This document shows, in pieces, positions 10,500-23,852 of a DNA stretch of 64,000 bases. The first letter of the stretch is position 1; each line of letters starts with the position of its first letter. The DNA comes from Elephas maximus indicus. Taxonomy: Eukaryota; Chordata; Mammalia; Proboscidea; Elephantidae. The stretch is taken from NCBI RefSeq assembly GCF_024166365.1, contig NC_064819.1, positions 206,795,293-206,859,292 of the forward strand, written 5' to 3'. The translations under genes and the position numbers were made by a program. The notes beneath the pieces are model-generated. The model was not told the origin of the DNA and searched no databases. It saw only the letters and a list, made by a program, of their open reading frames with translations.

Positions 10500-12465
10500 C
10501 TGGTTTAGAGCATATACAGACACCTAGAGAATATTGCTCCAACCCTATAAGCTATTGCCACCTAGCTGGCACTATATTGTGTCTTTTGAAGCCAGCTGCT
10601 TCAGGGTGGTGGGGAATATGGTAAGACCAGTGAATTCCATGAGCATGGGCCCATTGCCATGCTTCATTTGCTGTGAAGTAAGTTCCTTGATTCAATGAAA
10701 TGCTGTGTGGGATGCCATGACAGTGGATAAGGCATTCTGTAAGTCCACAGATGGTAGTTTTTTGGCAGAAGCATTAAGTTCAGGGAAGGTAAATCCTTAC
10801 CCAGAGTAAGTGTCTACCCCAATAAGAACACAAAGCTTTGCCCTTTTCATGATAGAAGTGGTGCAATGTAATCAACTTGCCACTAGGTTGTTGGCTGATC
10901 ACCCCTAGGAATGGTTGTCGTGTGGGGGCTCATTCTTGGTCTCTGCTGCTGGCAGATTGGGCAGTCAGCAATGGCTGTAGCCAAGTCAGTCTTGGCTAGT
11001 GGAAGTCCATGATGCTGAGCTCCTGGATAACCTCCATCCCTGCCACAATGGCCGCTTTGTTCATGAGACCATTGGGCAACGACAGGAGTAGCTGAGGAAA
11101 GAGGATGACTGGTTTCCATAGAATGCATCATCTTAACTACTTGATTGTTAAAATCCTCCTCTGCCAAGGTCACCATTTTGTGAGCATTCACATGAGGCAC
11201 AAATACCTTCACTTCTTTGGTCCATTCCGAGAGGTCTATATACACACGTCTTCCCCATACCTCCTCATCACAGTTTTCCAATCATGTTCCTTCCAAGTTC
11301 CTGACCATCCAGCCAAACCATGACCACAGCCCATGACTCAATATGCAATTGCACATCTGGCCATTTCTCTTTCCAAGAAAAGTGAACAACTAGATGCACT
11401 GCTTGAAGTTCAGCCCACTGGGAGAATTTCCCTTCACCATTGTCCTTCAGGGAAGTCACAGAAAGGGGCTGTAGTGGTGCCACTTTCCACTTTCAAGTGG
11501 TGCCTGCATATGGTGAAGAACCGTATATAAACCAGGCATGAGTTTTCTCTTTCTTCGTCAGTTGATCATAAGGAATTCCCTATGAGGCCTTAGGTGCAGA
11601 CTGGGATGTGGAAGGTAATGTGACAGGAGTGGAGGCCGTGGGCATTTGGGCCACTTTCTCATGCAACTTATTTGTGCATTCAGGTCTTGCTCAGTCCAGA
11701 TCTCGTAATACCACTTTCAGTTGATGATGGAATACTGCTGTGCACATCTGACTTTATGACTTTGTGGGTCAGACAACAGCCAGTTCACGACAGGCAGCTC
11801 AGGCCACATGATAACTTGGTGGTCCATGGTCAAGCATTCAATCTCTACTAATGCCCAATAACAAGCCAAATGCTGTTTCTCAAAAAGAGAGTAGTTATCT
11901 GCAGAGGGTGCGAGAGCTTTTCTTCAAAATCCAAGGGTTTGCATTGTGATTCATGAATATGACCCTACCAAAGACTGCAAAGAGCTTCTCTGTCTGCCAC
12001 TGACACTTCAAGCACTGTTGGATCAGCCAGGTCTTATGACCCAAGTGGCAGAGTGTCTTGCATGGCAGCCTGAGCCTGTTGCAGAACCTTCTTATGTTCA
12101 GGGCCCCACTCAAAACTATCAGCTTGTCGAATCACTTGATAAATAGGCCAGAGTAACACACTCAAATAATGGCTATGTTGCCTCCAAAATTCAAAGAGCC
12201 CTACTAGGTATTGTGACTCCTTTTTAGTTGAGGGATGGCCAGGTGCAGTAACTGATTCTTCACTTTAGGAGGAATATCTTGATATGTCCCACACCATGAA
12301 ACCCCTAGAAATTTCAATGAGGTGGAAAACACCTGAACTTTTGTTGGGTTAATTTCCCCCATCTAAGACACAAATGTCTCACACTGTCTTAATTCAGTTA
12401 GGGCAGTTCCCACTGTCAAACCTGACTTACATAAAATAGCAATCAGAGCAGTCTTCAAGGGTACT
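10500..12465 (-). pseudogene. ERV-L-type pol remnant: RNase H and integrase
   Basis: Read from high to low coordinates: the end of the RT/connection region (about 12420-11900); RNase H (about 11500-11270, with the QWAELQAVHL helix); and integrase zinc-binding domain (QHHGLPL...CPICQQQ, about 11050-10940). The integrase core follows to about 10500. Near 10697-10674 the frame reads NQGTYFT where this family normally has Asp first, so a catalytic residue is lost. Multiple frame shifts break the region. A deletion at about 12420 removes protease and most of RT. Confidence 0.82.
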
Positions 12466-12468
12466 GAG

Positions 12469-12988
12469 TGTCATGAATTGAATTGTGTCCCCCCAAAATG
12501 TGTCAACTTGGCTAGGCCATGATTCCCAGTATTTTGTGATTGTCTACCATTTTGTCATCTGATGTGATTTTTCTATGTGTTATAAATCCTACCTCTATGA
12601 CGTTAATGAGGCAGAATTAGGGGCAGTTATGTTAATGAAGCAGGACTTGATCTAGAAGGTTAGACTGTATCTTTAGTCAATCTCTTCTGAGATATAAAAG
12701 AGAGAATCTAGGAGAGAGGCAGGGGGACCTCATACTACCAAGAAACTAGAGCCAGGAAAATAGTATGTCTTTTGGACCAGGGATCCCTGTGCTGAGAAAC
12801 TTCTCAACCAGAGAAGATTGATGGCAAAGACCTTTCTTCGGAGCTAACAGAGATAAAAAGCCTTCCCCTGGGTCTGGCACCCTGAATTCAGACTTCTAGC
12901 CTCCTAGACTGTGAGAGAATAAATTTCTCTTTGTTAAAGCCACCCACTTGTGATATTTCTGTTACAGCAGCTCTATATGACTAAGACA
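12469..12988 (+). mobile_element. ERVL-MaLR (MLT1-like) solo LTR inside the provirus
   Basis: A 520-bp LTR from TGTCATGAATTGAATTGTGT to GACTAAGACA, with an AATAAA signal near 12920. Flanks CTGAG/CTGGG fit a 5-bp duplication. Opposite in orientation to the provirus it interrupts. Confidence 0.85.
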
Positions 12989-12999
12989 CTGGGGCCCCC

Positions 13000-14300
13000 T
13001 TCACAAATTTGTTCTTCACTGTTGTGAAATATCTGTCCTCTGGGGACTCCATGAATGGGTCCATGGGTCCAACGTGATAAATTCACTCTAAAATGCCAAT
13101 TTCGCTAATCCTTAGGTACCTTCTTTACAGTATACTGAAGGAGGTCTAGCATTTCAACTTGATTTAGTGTAGGCCACCACTTAAGCCATCCTTCAGTGAA
13201 CCAACAAAAGAAACTATTAGATCTTTTTCTAACCTCTCAAGCAGAAACATTGAATGAACGGTCTGCTTAGTAGGCCCATATCAATAAACTCAGACTGATC
13301 CAACTTTATGTTCCTTGCACCATTATCCCACACCCTTAATAGCTATTCCCACACATATTTCACAGGTTTCTGTTTGTATATTAGAAAAATAAAGTAGTTC
13401 TTTTGGACTGTAGCATAGCTCCTTATGAGTCACATTTTATACATCACCTTTTGGGGCTCAATGGGACTTAAGTCTAGTTATAGGTCTAGTAACAAAAATG
13501 GTTGGTGTGGGTGAGTCCTGGTGACATTCAGCAATGTCTTATAAGGCATCTGCCTCAGGTGATACCCCAGAGGTCACCCCAGGTGATATCTCAGGCATAG
13601 GCTCTTCACACAGCTGAGTTAGTCTCATCAGATGGGGGTTGAGGTGAGAATGTTTTTACTGGGGAGCAGGGTTTAGCACACAAAGATGGAGTAATCTCTT
13701 CAGATGGGAGTGAGAGGGTTGGTTCTGTTGGCAGAAGTGATTCAATTGAATTTAGGGACTCAATGTTCCCAGCTTCCTGATTATCTGCTCACATGTCCCC
13801 ATCTCAAGTTTCAGGATCCCATTTCTTCCCAATCAATGCCCTCACTTTAACTTCAGATGCCTTTTGAGGCTGGGAATTCAGCTGGTGTTATAGTTCAGCC
13901 ACTCTTATGATAAAACTCTGGGTTTAGTTTTCAGCAACATCGGCTCTGTTATGTCAAGAAATAAGGCTTTCTTTCGGGGTAACTTTCTTTCAGTGGCAAC
14001 TTTCAGGTCTTTTATGTGGTGCTTAAGCCCTGAGGTTATCTATTTCTTTCACCACTTTATCTGGAGAAAGCAGAACTAATCAATCAGCCTCCCTATACTT
14101 CTCATTCTGACAAAATTATAGAAAAGTATCAAATATGCCATCACCCAGAGCTTTGTCTCTCACAAATATTTAACATATTGATGGTGATATTTTGCATATT
14201 TCTATTGTCACCTCATGCCATGGATTAGCAATGCTATCTTTACTACTGGAGGGAGAGTCAATTGAGAACCAATTCAGAAAACTCGTCCTTATGGTTTTAT
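13000..14300 (-). pseudogene. ERV-L-type gag remnant
   Basis: Aligns block by block with 43912-44690 of the plus-strand ERV-L copy (for example CCCCATCTGATGAGAC, and GAGATATC followed by GAGGCAGATGCCTTA). No long frame survives. It starts just inside the primer-binding site and ends at the MaLR LTR. Confidence 0.72.
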
Positions 14301-14310
14301 TTCTCTAGAG

Positions 14311-14325
14311 CCACTCTTGGTACCA
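14311..14325 (-). promoter_or_regulatory. Retroviral primer-binding site, tRNA-Leu type
   Basis: On the minus strand it reads TGGTACCAAGAGTGG, complementary to the 3' end of a leucine tRNA with about one mismatch. It lies directly inside the 5' LTR. Leucine priming is the hallmark of the ERV-L group. Confidence 0.75.
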
Positions 14326-14335
14326 AATTTTAGGC

Positions 14336-14949
14336 TGGGCTCTCTAAAGGAGCAAAACCAGTGAAGCATCTCTCTCTCTCTACATATACATATGTGTGTG
14401 TGTGTGTAAATATACATATGTATGTATATATGGAGAGAGATTTATCTCAAGGAAATGGTTCATGAGTTGTGAAGGCTGGCAAGTCCCAAATCCATGGGTC
14501 AGGTGTCAGGCTGGGGGCTTCTCCTGATTCATATGGTTGTAGGGGCTGGTGAACCCCAAATTGGCTGGTCAGACAGAAGGCTGCTGGCTCAAGGGTTTGC
14601 TGGAGCTCGTGAAACCCAAATCTTCAGGTCAGGTGGAAGGCTGCTGGCTCACAGGGTTGCAGGTTTGCAGGTCAGGTGGCATCCTGCTGGCTCACTTCCT
14701 AAGAACCTAAGGTCAGAAGATGATGAATTGGATGCAGGATCCAGAGTGTACAAGATTTGACAAAACATTCATATATATCAGATGCAGGCCACACCCTCAA
14801 GGAAACTTCCTTTTCAAATGATTGGCTGGTCACATCAGATCACAAAATGGGGGATGACTACATCAGATCACAAAACGAAGGATGGTTACATTATTACAAA
14901 ACTGTGAATCATGGCCCAGGCAAGTTGACGTGCAACCTCAGCCTTCGCA
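14336..14949 (-). repeat. 5' LTR of the ERV-L-type provirus
   Basis: On the minus strand it starts TGCGAAGGCTGAGGTTGCAC at 14949 and continues CTGGGCCATGATTCACAG, the same blocks as the 3' LTR. It includes internal short tandem segments (GCTGCTGGCTCA repeated at 14580-14690) and a CT/GT-rich simple stretch at 14373-14440. Confidence 0.8.
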
Positions 14950-15189
14950 AATGCCCACTTTACAGAATTGTTTCAAGGATTAAATAAAAGTGATAATAAA
15001 AGCTAAGATTCATGAAAGAATTTCCACATGTTGGGTTTTGTGTGGAGAGCTTTACAGAGAACTGACATTTAATGCAAATCAAGTGTGCATGGAAAACATG
15101 CAGCATGGATTGATCAGAGAAATGTGAATTTATTCCCTCGTCCTATGTCATTGCTAATTCTTTAAGAATGATTTTGATGGCAACGTCAT

Positions 15190-15960
15190 AGCCTAATAGA
15201 TACCACATGATGCACTTAACCATTTCCCTGTAACTGAAGAGCATTTAGATTGTTTCCACTTTTATGTTTGTTTGTTTTGCTATAAAATATACACAGCAGT
15301 CAATATAATTGTGTATGAATTTCTGTCTGCATTTTGAAAATTTTCACCCTTAATGTAGAGGCCCTGAAACACAATAACTGAGACAAAGGTCCTGAACATT
15401 TTAAAGTCGATTTGTTTTCTTAAGTGGTTGCTCTAATTTATCAACCTCATCCCGTTCTTGCTAAAACGAATACTATAATTTAATATTTTTCTAATTGATA
15501 GATGTAGAATGGTACTTTGATTTAATTTAATATTCTTTAATTACTAATGAATTTAATAATGAAATAAAACTTACTGACAATTTGTATTTACCCTTTTGAG
15601 AACTGTTTGTCTTTTTACCATTCAGCCACTGCTTTGATGTTTTTCTTGTTGAACCATAAAATCTTTTCATATATTAACAATATTAACTCTGTTTGTTATT
15701 CCCTGTAGGAAAATTCTCACCTCATTGTTTGTTAATTTAGCTTATGCTATTTTTTTTTTATGTATTTTGCAATTCGGAAAATTTTACATTTTATGTGGCA
15801 AAATCTATCTTTTTTCATTATGATTTTTTCTGTTGTTTTTAAACTCTAAAAGCTCTTTGCCTTCCAGAAATCAGAAAATTAAAGTGTTTCTTCTGAGTTT
15901 GCTTTCAGTTTGAGTTTTTCTATTTGATTCTTTAAACAATCTAGGATTTGTTTTGGTGTG
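15190..15960 (-). mobile_element. Ancient L1M-type LINE fragment
   Basis: The AT-rich sequence resembles reverse-strand L1 ORF2 and flanks (blocks like TTTAGATTGTTTCCACTTTT and ATTTTTTTTATGTATTTTGC). Too diverged for frames to survive. Confidence 0.5.
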
Positions 15961-16298
15961 TGGTGTGAGAGGAGGATCAGATTTTTCTTTTGACTGTGCC
16001 ACAAAGATGGGCACACACAACCTGGGCCCTGTTATAAACAAGAAACCTAAAGTGAAACATCCTAAGCCCAAAAAATCAATTAATAGATTTTCTTCTAGGA
16101 AATACCGTGTTTACAAAGGAAAACCATTTAGGAAATTTTTACATAACCTCAAGTTTAGCCCTGGATTTTTTAAAAATATGGAGGAAACGTCAATTCTTTT
16201 TGCCTTAGTTACTCAGACATAAAAAAATATTACTTTCACCTAAGTCCAGAGAATTCATATGTGATTCTCCTGGTTTAGAAAGACTGAGGTATATGAGG

Positions 16299-16331
16299 TG
16301 TGTGTGTGTGTGTGTGAGTGTGTGTGTGTGT
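16299..16331. repeat. (GT)n microsatellite
   Basis: GT dinucleotides with one GA interruption; short. Confidence 0.9.
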
Positions 16332-16344
16332 TTTGAACTGAAGT

Positions 16345-16695
16345 ATTTGCAAAGAGTATTAAATATACCATGAATTGCCAGAAGAATGAACAAATATGTC
16401 TCAGAGAAAGTACAGCCAGAATGCTTCTTAGAAACTAGGATGGCTTTGTCTTATTTACTTTGGACTGTTAACAAGAGGGACCAATCTCTGGAGAAGGACA
16501 TCGTGCTTGATAAATACAGGGTCAGCAAAAAAGAAGACCCTCAATGAGATGGATTAATACTGTGGCTGCAACAATGGGCTTAAATATACCTACTATTGTG
16601 AGCATGGCACAGGTCAGGGAAACATTTTTGTTCTGTTATATATAGGGTAGCTATGAGTCAGAGCCGTGCGGCTGCACCTAACAACATACATGTAT
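16345..16695 (+). mobile_element. RTE-class LINE 3' end
   Basis: Parallel to 53530-54245: ATATACCATG, then GCCAGAAGAATGAACAAAT, then GAGAAGGACATCGTGC, then GGTCAGCAAAAAAGA, ending CACCTAACAACATACATGTA with a TGTA tail. 5'-truncated and broken. Confidence 0.75.
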
Positions 16696-16699
16696 GTAT

Positions 16700-17560
16700 G
16701 TATGTATATATACCTGTTTGTACACACCCACATATACACAGTCCTCACTTGGCAATCCACTCACTCCCAAACCTTGTGAAAATAAAAATAATGCTCCAGA
16801 TAAGTGAGGAACTTATAGTTGTGCTACAAAGGACTCGCTTGGTTAATTCCCTGCCACTTTGCAGGTGAAGGGCTCAGGAGGGGACCCTGATTAAGATTGA
16901 AGCGTATACATAAATAAGTCCCCAGCCAATGCTTGATATGAACAGATATATGGGAGTTGGGGACAGAATTGACCAGATGTTGGACCATATGATAAACACA
17001 GAGGATCATGGTATGGTATAAAAACCAGGCATTTATATGGCACAGCTGGCCGTGCATAATCTTCTACTAATTTATAAGGCAGGAGCATCTGCTCTCTAGC
17101 TGCTGCTCTTTCCAATTTTCTAACAACCTTATCCTTGAGGCTCTTGTTTAATGGAGCAGCCCCAGGATGCTGCAAGAAAGAAAGAAGGGTCACCACCAGG
17201 GAAAATGACATGGCCTGGAACCCAGCCTTTCAGGAAAAAAAAAAAAAAAGAGAAACCTCTCTAGGAAGATTCTTGATCTCATTCTGGCTAAGGCTTCTTT
17301 ATTGGTTGGTGACATTTTGAATTCTCTCCTTTAAATTAAGCATCTTGGGCTACCATTACTGGACTGGATCTTTCTCTACAAGGAGAAATATCATTCTGCC
17401 CCTTAATCTGTGAGAGGAGATTTTAGGCCAAATTGAAGTCTCACGTTGGTTTCAGTCAGAGTTAGCACTGGTTTCTGTTGAATTAGAATCAACTAGTATT
17501 TACTGGGGGCTACGTAGGTAAAATTGGGAGGTGTGATGCCCTCCTAGTCCTACTTCCCTC
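16700..17560 (+). other. Unassigned sequence
   Basis: Contains a 106-codon minus-strand frame (17211-16891) and overlapping short frames, with no recognised family. A run of 17 A at 17231-17247 may be the end of an unidentified retrocopy. No gene is supported. Confidence 0.35.
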
Positions 17561-17567
17561 AAAGATC

Positions 17568-17709
17568 CTTTGGCAGAACAAACAGTTAAGCACAGGACTA
17601 CTAGTCAAAAGGTTGGCGGTTCTAAAGGTCACAGCCCTATAGAGTAATTCTACTCTGCACACAGGAGGTCACCATAAATCAGAGTCATATTGAGGGCAAC
17701 CAACAATAA
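17568..17709 (+). repeat. Old AfroSINE-type SINE, degraded
   Basis: Head TTTGGCAGAACAAACAGTTA, body reduced, tail GGGCAACCAACAATAAC. Confidence 0.65.
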
Positions 17710-18885
17710 CCAGAGTATTTCCTTCTGTTACTATTTTTCCTTCTACTTCCTTTCTGGGTAGGAGGGGTTATGGTGGTTACCTACAAGACTAGGCTCAGTT
17801 TTGTACTTCCTCTCTGCTTAACACCATTGGTGTATTAGTTCATGGCAGCGTCAAATATGTTTATTTTAAAAGGGACTTCTATAAGTGATAATAAAAGACT
17901 CAAAGGATTAAATACCTTCATGGTGGAATTTCATTTTCCGGGACACAAAGGCCAAATAGCTTAATAAGTACCACCTTACCTTCAAATCATACAATTTCCA
18001 AAGAACTTACTGTTCTAGGGCTTTGAAGAGGCTGCTTTCTTATTCTGCCACTAATAACCTTGTGATGTTGGTCAAGTCACTTAGCCTCTCTGAGCTTATG
18101 TTTACAGAACTTCACAGTACGGAAAATAGTACCTTCAACTCATTTTACAAAAATACCTTTTAAAATATAAGATATTAGACAAATATAAGTTGACTGTGAT
18201 CAGACCCATGGACAAGTGGAACATTAGAGCTGTAAGTAAGGGACCATATAATTTGCTATCCAAACCAGGATACTTTTCAGAGAGAAAAGGGTGAGGACTG
18301 GACAGGATCCTGGGATAATAGTAAATGGGGACTGTCCTGGAAAAACCTGGACATACGGTCTCCCTGGCAATAGGAAGCTCTAGAAGCCATAGGCTCTAAT
18401 TACTCCTAAGACCAGCTTTGTCTCTGGCCACTCTACATGGCACTGTATGAGAGGAGGATACAAAAATAAATAAATGAAAGACCTTTCCACTGAGATGTTA
18501 TGTGTTTAGGAAAGCTAAGCACATTCAAACCCTCAGTGAATGCTATACTCAGTGGCCTTCCTATGTTGCTCTTTGACCCACCATTTGGTTATTTGTACTC
18601 ATTAGAACCTCCTGTCCTCTCCATTCAAAGGTATTTATAGTAGAGGCAAAGAAGCATGCTAAGTTGTTGGGATGGTTTGTTCATTGCATTGTACACAGTG
18701 GACAAGGTGGAGAGCAAAACTGTGACACTGATGTTTATAACTGATCTCTTATCTCTCCTTTCTTCAGCTTTTTTCATTCCTCCTGAGCCTGTACATTATC
18801 CTTGGATGCCTGCGATTTCCCCACCACGCCCAGCTCCAGCCTAAGACCTTATTCATTGAGGTGCCCTGAGTTTTGATATAATAGT
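17710..18885 (+). other. Unique intergenic DNA with one MIR
   Basis: A MIR-type SINE is recognisable at about 18030-18135 (plus): TTGGTCAAGTCACTTAGCCT, then CTCTGAGC. Nothing else is recognised. Confidence 0.6.
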
Positions 18886-18889
18886 TTTC

Positions 18890-19262
18890 CAACGAGAGCC
18901 ACCTGAGGTGCTCTCCTAGTGATTTTGAGTCAGCGGGTTTAAGGTGAGGGCCTGACGATCTGTATAGTTAAACCAAGTTCCCAGGTGATTTTTACGATCA
19001 CATAAATCTGAGACACGTGGGGTTAAATATGAAAGTAGAAAGATGCTCTTGAGATCATTTAAGCAATGGCTCTCATAGTGTGGCTCTCCAAACACCAGCA
19101 TCAGCATCGCTGGGGAATTTGTTAGAAATGCAAATGCAAACTATCAGGCCTTACTCTAGGCATTGAACAAGAGCTCTAGAGGTAAGGCCCAGTGATCTGT
19201 GTTTTAAGAAGCCCTCCAGATAATTCTCATGTACACCAAAGTTCCAGAATCACTGTTTTTGA
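18890..19262 (+). mobile_element. MER5-type hAT-Charlie DNA transposon remnants
   Basis: 19058-19262 (plus) is a nearly complete MER5A-like element: CAATGGCTCTCATAGTGTGG, then ACCAGCATCAGCATC, then CTCCAGATAATTCTCATG, ending near AGAATCACTG. 18890-18998 looks like a second, reverse fragment (AAGTTCCCAGGTGAT). Confidence 0.78.
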
Positions 19263-19264
19263 CC

Positions 19265-21670
19265 AATCCGTCCCTGTTTTCCATTTTTACAGATGAGGAA
19301 TGTTGGTACTTCCTTCTCTTGCTTTGTGACCTTGGGTGTTGAAGTTAGGGAGACACCTGTGCTATAATCTCTAAATGATTGTGAAGAAAGTGGGAAGACA
19401 GTTGGTAAGGGGCTACTGAGTATGGGGCATCAGAGTGTACAGTCCTCATCTCCCTTTCTGTACTCCCAGAGTGAGAGGTCTTGTCTGTGTAGATAAGAAC
19501 TCATGTGGACCAAAGGGACTGCTAAAAGACGCACAGCTTCTGGAAAGTGAAACCCTTGTGGTTAACCAGAGCCCAGGTGTTAATAGTGGCTCCACATCTA
19601 AGAAACCCCCTGAGAAATCCAGCCACCAAGAAACCCTAGTTCCCTTAAGAGCCAGACATGCTTCACTCTCGGAGAAGTTTCAGCTCTGCTTTCTTTGGCT
19701 AGTCCCTGGTCATTCTCAGTAACTACTGAAAGACTCTTCCAGTTAGTGCTGCACAAGAATCATGTGAGAACTGTAACCTGTGGGCGGATATTGTGGTGGT
19801 TTAATCATACTTCTTCACCCATCACACTGGTGAGAAAGATGAACGCTCAGCAGACAGTATGGCCATCTGTCTGATGCTCAAAACTAGTGACCCCAAACTT
19901 CAGTCATTTGACTACAATTTTCACATTTTTTTAATACTCAAGTACAGTATGTACTGTTATTTATTTAATGTATTTCGTGTACTCAACTCACTTAAAAAAA
20001 ATAAACCTTTTGTTTTAGAAGAGTATTAAATTTACAAAAATAAAATTGTGTAGAGTACAGATCCCATACCCAGTTTCCCCTATTATTAACATCTTACATT
20101 ATTATTGTATATTTGTCACAATTAATGAACCAATAATGATGTATCAATACTGATACATTATTATTATTAACTAAAGTCCATACTGCACTCAGATTCCTTT
20201 AGTTTTTACCTAATATCCTTTTTCTTTTCCTGGATTCCATTCAGGACACCATATTACTTGTAGTTGTCACATTATGTTTGGACCCCAGCCCAGGCATATT
20301 GAATAGCAAACATATGCAAAATGATGATACTTTAGCTACCAGTACTGTTGTCTCTGACCCAGGAGTTTCATGTCTTCTGCCAGTGTCTAAGAAACTTTGA
20401 CAGGCTATCTTGTAAGCTTCCAAGTAGGGCAGAATATCAGACCTCGGACAGTTCTTGACAACTGGTTTGTTGTATTACTGAAGTATTCAAAAAGAATATG
20501 GAATATATTAAATCAATATATATTTATAATAATCCAATGAAGTTCTATAGGCTCTCTTAAAAGTAATTGTTAAAAGTTGCTGATGGATAAAATTTGTCAG
20601 AATAATAAGGTTTATAAGATTAACTTAAAAGCTCAAGGAATAACAAGGGATTTAAATTTGTGATTTTCAGAAATTAAAAAACGTTATAGAATCCCCTAAA
20701 TATTTTTTTTTCTATGCACAAAAGCTTATAGGCAATGCTGAACTGTGTTCTTGAGTTGCTATCATATTGGAACAGATCCTATAAAGGAATTTACCCTGAG
20801 ACGTTTATGATTAAGAATGATCAAAGCTCTACAAAGCGTGTTTGTACTGTAGCATAATTCAAACAGCTTTATCTAAAGAATGAATCTCTAATGGTGAAAT
20901 TTCTGGCAGCCGTGATGAACTAGTATTACTCAAGTCACATTAAGAGACAAGCGCCTATTTCCCAGGTTCAAAGGATAAAACAAGGGTCCTCTTTCTTGGT
21001 CTCTGCTAAATCTTCAATATCTAGAACTAACACATTATTGGTGCTTATTAAATATGTGTGAAATTATTGTGATTGCATGAATTAATGATTTTAAATAAGA
21101 AAATCATTATCAGATTTTAGTTTTAGAAAGATCTCATTCTGGTATAATATGAAAATTTAATGGGAGGTGGCAACACTAGAGGCAACAATTAGACTGACTA
21201 TGGCAGGCCCTTATAGTAGACCCACAGCCAAGACTTCAAGGGTTTTGGAGAGAAATCCTACCTCTTTAAGAAAATAACTAGCCTCATTCTGAAAAACAGC
21301 TATTGGCTTGTTACTGGGCCCTGAAGGAGGCTGAAAATCTGACCATGGGTGCTGTGTGACTATATGGCCTGAGCTTCCCATCAAGAACAAATGTTCTCTG
21401 GACCATGAAGCCATGAAGCAGAAGGAGCATAACTGAGACTGTACCAGCCATGTTCTTATAGTACAAAAGAACTGCAGGAGGACCTCGAGAATCAGTGGGT
21501 AAGATGACCCACTTTGTGAGTGTGTGACCTACTCAGCCTCTTTCACAGACACATCAGTGTTGTCTCAGTGTGCTCACCAACAAATATCCACAGCAACAGG
21601 GATGGAGCTTGTTTACAGCTCAAAATAGGGCTTCCCTTGTACTGACTCTGACCTGGCTGCTGTCTCTCTG
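19265..21670 (+). other. Unique intergenic DNA with an old L1M fragment
   Basis: About 19990-20430 resembles L1M sequence (AGATCCCATACCCAGTTTCC, then TAACATCTTACATTATTATT). The remainder shows no gene or repeat that I can name. Confidence 0.45.
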
Positions 21671-21783
21671 AGTGCCGGTTATGTGCTGAATTATGTCCCC
21701 CAAAAGGTATGTTGAACTCCTAACACCATTAGCTATGAATGTAACCTTATTTGGAAGCATGGCCTTTGCATATGTGATTAGTT

Positions 21784-22262
21784 TGTTGCTGGGTGGAAAT
21801 CCCAGTGTGACTTGTTACAGCTAATAAACAAGAGTCAGAGGTGGGAGATCAGAAAGACACCCTTATTTTGTTGTGCAAGGAAAGGAGCAATCAGGGCTGC
21901 TGCCTCCAAGACTACTCGCAGGCAGCTTGGGGAGGCGGGCTTTTACCGAGAGCAGAGAAGGAAATATAAATTCATCATGAATATTTACGATTGACTTTTA
22001 TGTAGGCAAAGGGCTTGGGGATCACTATGCATTTTCTCTAGACAAGGTTTCTATTTTCTGGGATGAAGGAAGAGGTGGATTTTCATTTATTAGCATGTTA
22101 AGTCTTTACCTAGAGGTGGGTTGAGGCCACCTATGACCTGTTTTGTGGTAATCTTATCAAGGACAATTTCAGAAGAATGTACATCTTGCTCTGCTTGGTG
22201 TGGGAGGATAAGCCAGAGCAGGTATCTCTTAGAAGGGTTGGGCTCTGATACTCTCTGCCTCA
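21784..22262 (-). repeat. 3' LTR of the class I provirus
   Basis: 479 bp, aligned along its full length with 25522-26011 (e.g. ACTTGTTACAGC.AATAAA, GGAAAGGAGCAAT, CTAGAGGTGG.TTGAGGCCA). On its sense strand, a TTTATT/AATAAA pattern lies near the middle. Confidence 0.85.
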
Positions 22263-22828
22263 CTCCCTTTTTTTTTGGTGGGGGGGGGGAGTGTGGGGGC
22301 ATTGGCCTCTCATGACCAGTGCCCTTTTTAAACTATTGGGCAATTGTAAACCAAGTCTAGCATGCCTTATAAGGGGCCAGGGCTTTTTCAGGTAACTTTT
22401 AAATCAGCAGAGGAGCTGGGGAATGGATGGCACATCCAACAATTGTTCAGATTATCTCCCCAGGAAACAGAGTTGAAAAGTTGGGTGAATCAGTTTTTTT
22501 TTTTCCCCCTTAAATTTAGCTTGGGGTATAAGGATCTCTTGGAGAAGGATGGCAATAATCATTACCATTTCTTTTGGTGGTTAGAGAGCTCTCACCCTCT
22601 TATCAGTATGATTTGTCTAAGCACAGCATAAAGAAACAGAAAGGCAAAATGTGTGTATAATACAACGAACAAGATTAAGAGTTATTTTGGGATTGGATCC
22701 ATGCAGGAGGGTGTTTTTCAGATAAGTACTTAAGGTCTTTAATAGGTTTGCAAATCTAGTTTTCACAGTTTTTATGAGTTTGTCCCTCTGTGTTTGGTGG
22801 AAGTTTTTTTTACTCGGGTGTGGTAGAT

Positions 22829-23852
22829 TTAAGCTTTGAGACCACTGAGCTTGACAGAGGTCGGAGGTTGGAGTTTGTAACACCTCAAAAGGATTGGCCC
22901 ACTTTTGCTGGAGAGGCTCTGACTTCCAGGTTTTAAGGAAGACCTAATCACCAGGGTGGAATGGGAACGGGGTAGTTTTGGTTCAGGTGGGATCTTCAGG
23001 CGTGCATATCCATGGAGAGAAGACAGAGTCACCCAAACAGACTGTAAGTATTTAGTAATATGAACATTTTCAACCTTCTGGAAGGAGGGAGGTTGGTCAT
23101 TATTAAGGCAAGCTATGTTGGTCACATTGGGATTTTTTAATAAAGGGCGCCTGTGTAATAACTGGGCAAAGTTTTAGTTTGCCTCTAGGGTGGATCGAAT
23201 TTTCAAGAGGGCCATAGGCAATGTTTTTGTCCCTAGCAACTTGGTCTCTTGGCACAGTTTTGCTAGGTTTTTCTTTAGATCCTGGTTAGTCTGCTTTACT
23301 TTACCACTGGAATGAGGTCTCCAGGCTGTGTGTAAGTTTTAATTAACATCCAGGGAAGATGCACCACAAAATGGGGACTGTTGTCACTCTCAATGGGGAC
23401 AGGAAGCCCGAATCAAGGGATGATTTTGTTTGGCAGGTGCTTTACAACCTCTGTGGCCTTTTCAGACTTGCAAGAGAAAGCTTTAACTCAGTAAAGGTGT
23501 CAATAAAAACTAGCAGGTATTTGTAATTCCCAAAAGCTTGAGGCATTTCAGTGAAATCTACCTGCCAGTTGTCTCCGGGCATTGACCCAGTTCGCTGGAC
23601 CCCAGGAAGCACTTCAGCAGGTTCTTGGGATCATTTTTTGCCCAGGTGGGGCAGCTCTTTACCACTGTTCAAATAGTGGCATGGACCTTTGGTCCAATTA
23701 AATGTGTCTTCATCATATAGTCTATCGAGTCCATAGTGGGTGGGCCGGTGGGCTCTCTGTAAGATAAGATGCATGAGTTTTGATGGAATGAAAATCTTTC
23801 CATGGGGGGTGTACAGCCATCCATACTTGTTTAGAGTGTCCACCTCCCCCAC
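22829..23852 (-). pseudogene. Gammaretrovirus-like integrase remnant
   Basis: The piece 23852-23631 contains an integrase N-terminal zinc-domain-like RAHRPTHYGLDRLYD. The piece 23125-22829 contains the C-terminal strand pattern ending PTSVKLSGLKA, typical of the class I integrase C-terminus. The core between is broken by stops. Env could be expected after it, but only about 560 bp remain before the LTR. Confidence 0.6.

Noticed and set aside
16891..17211. 106-codon minus-strand frame near a poly-A run
   Set aside because: Considered as a processed pseudogene, but no parent protein was recognised and the A run is on the other strand.
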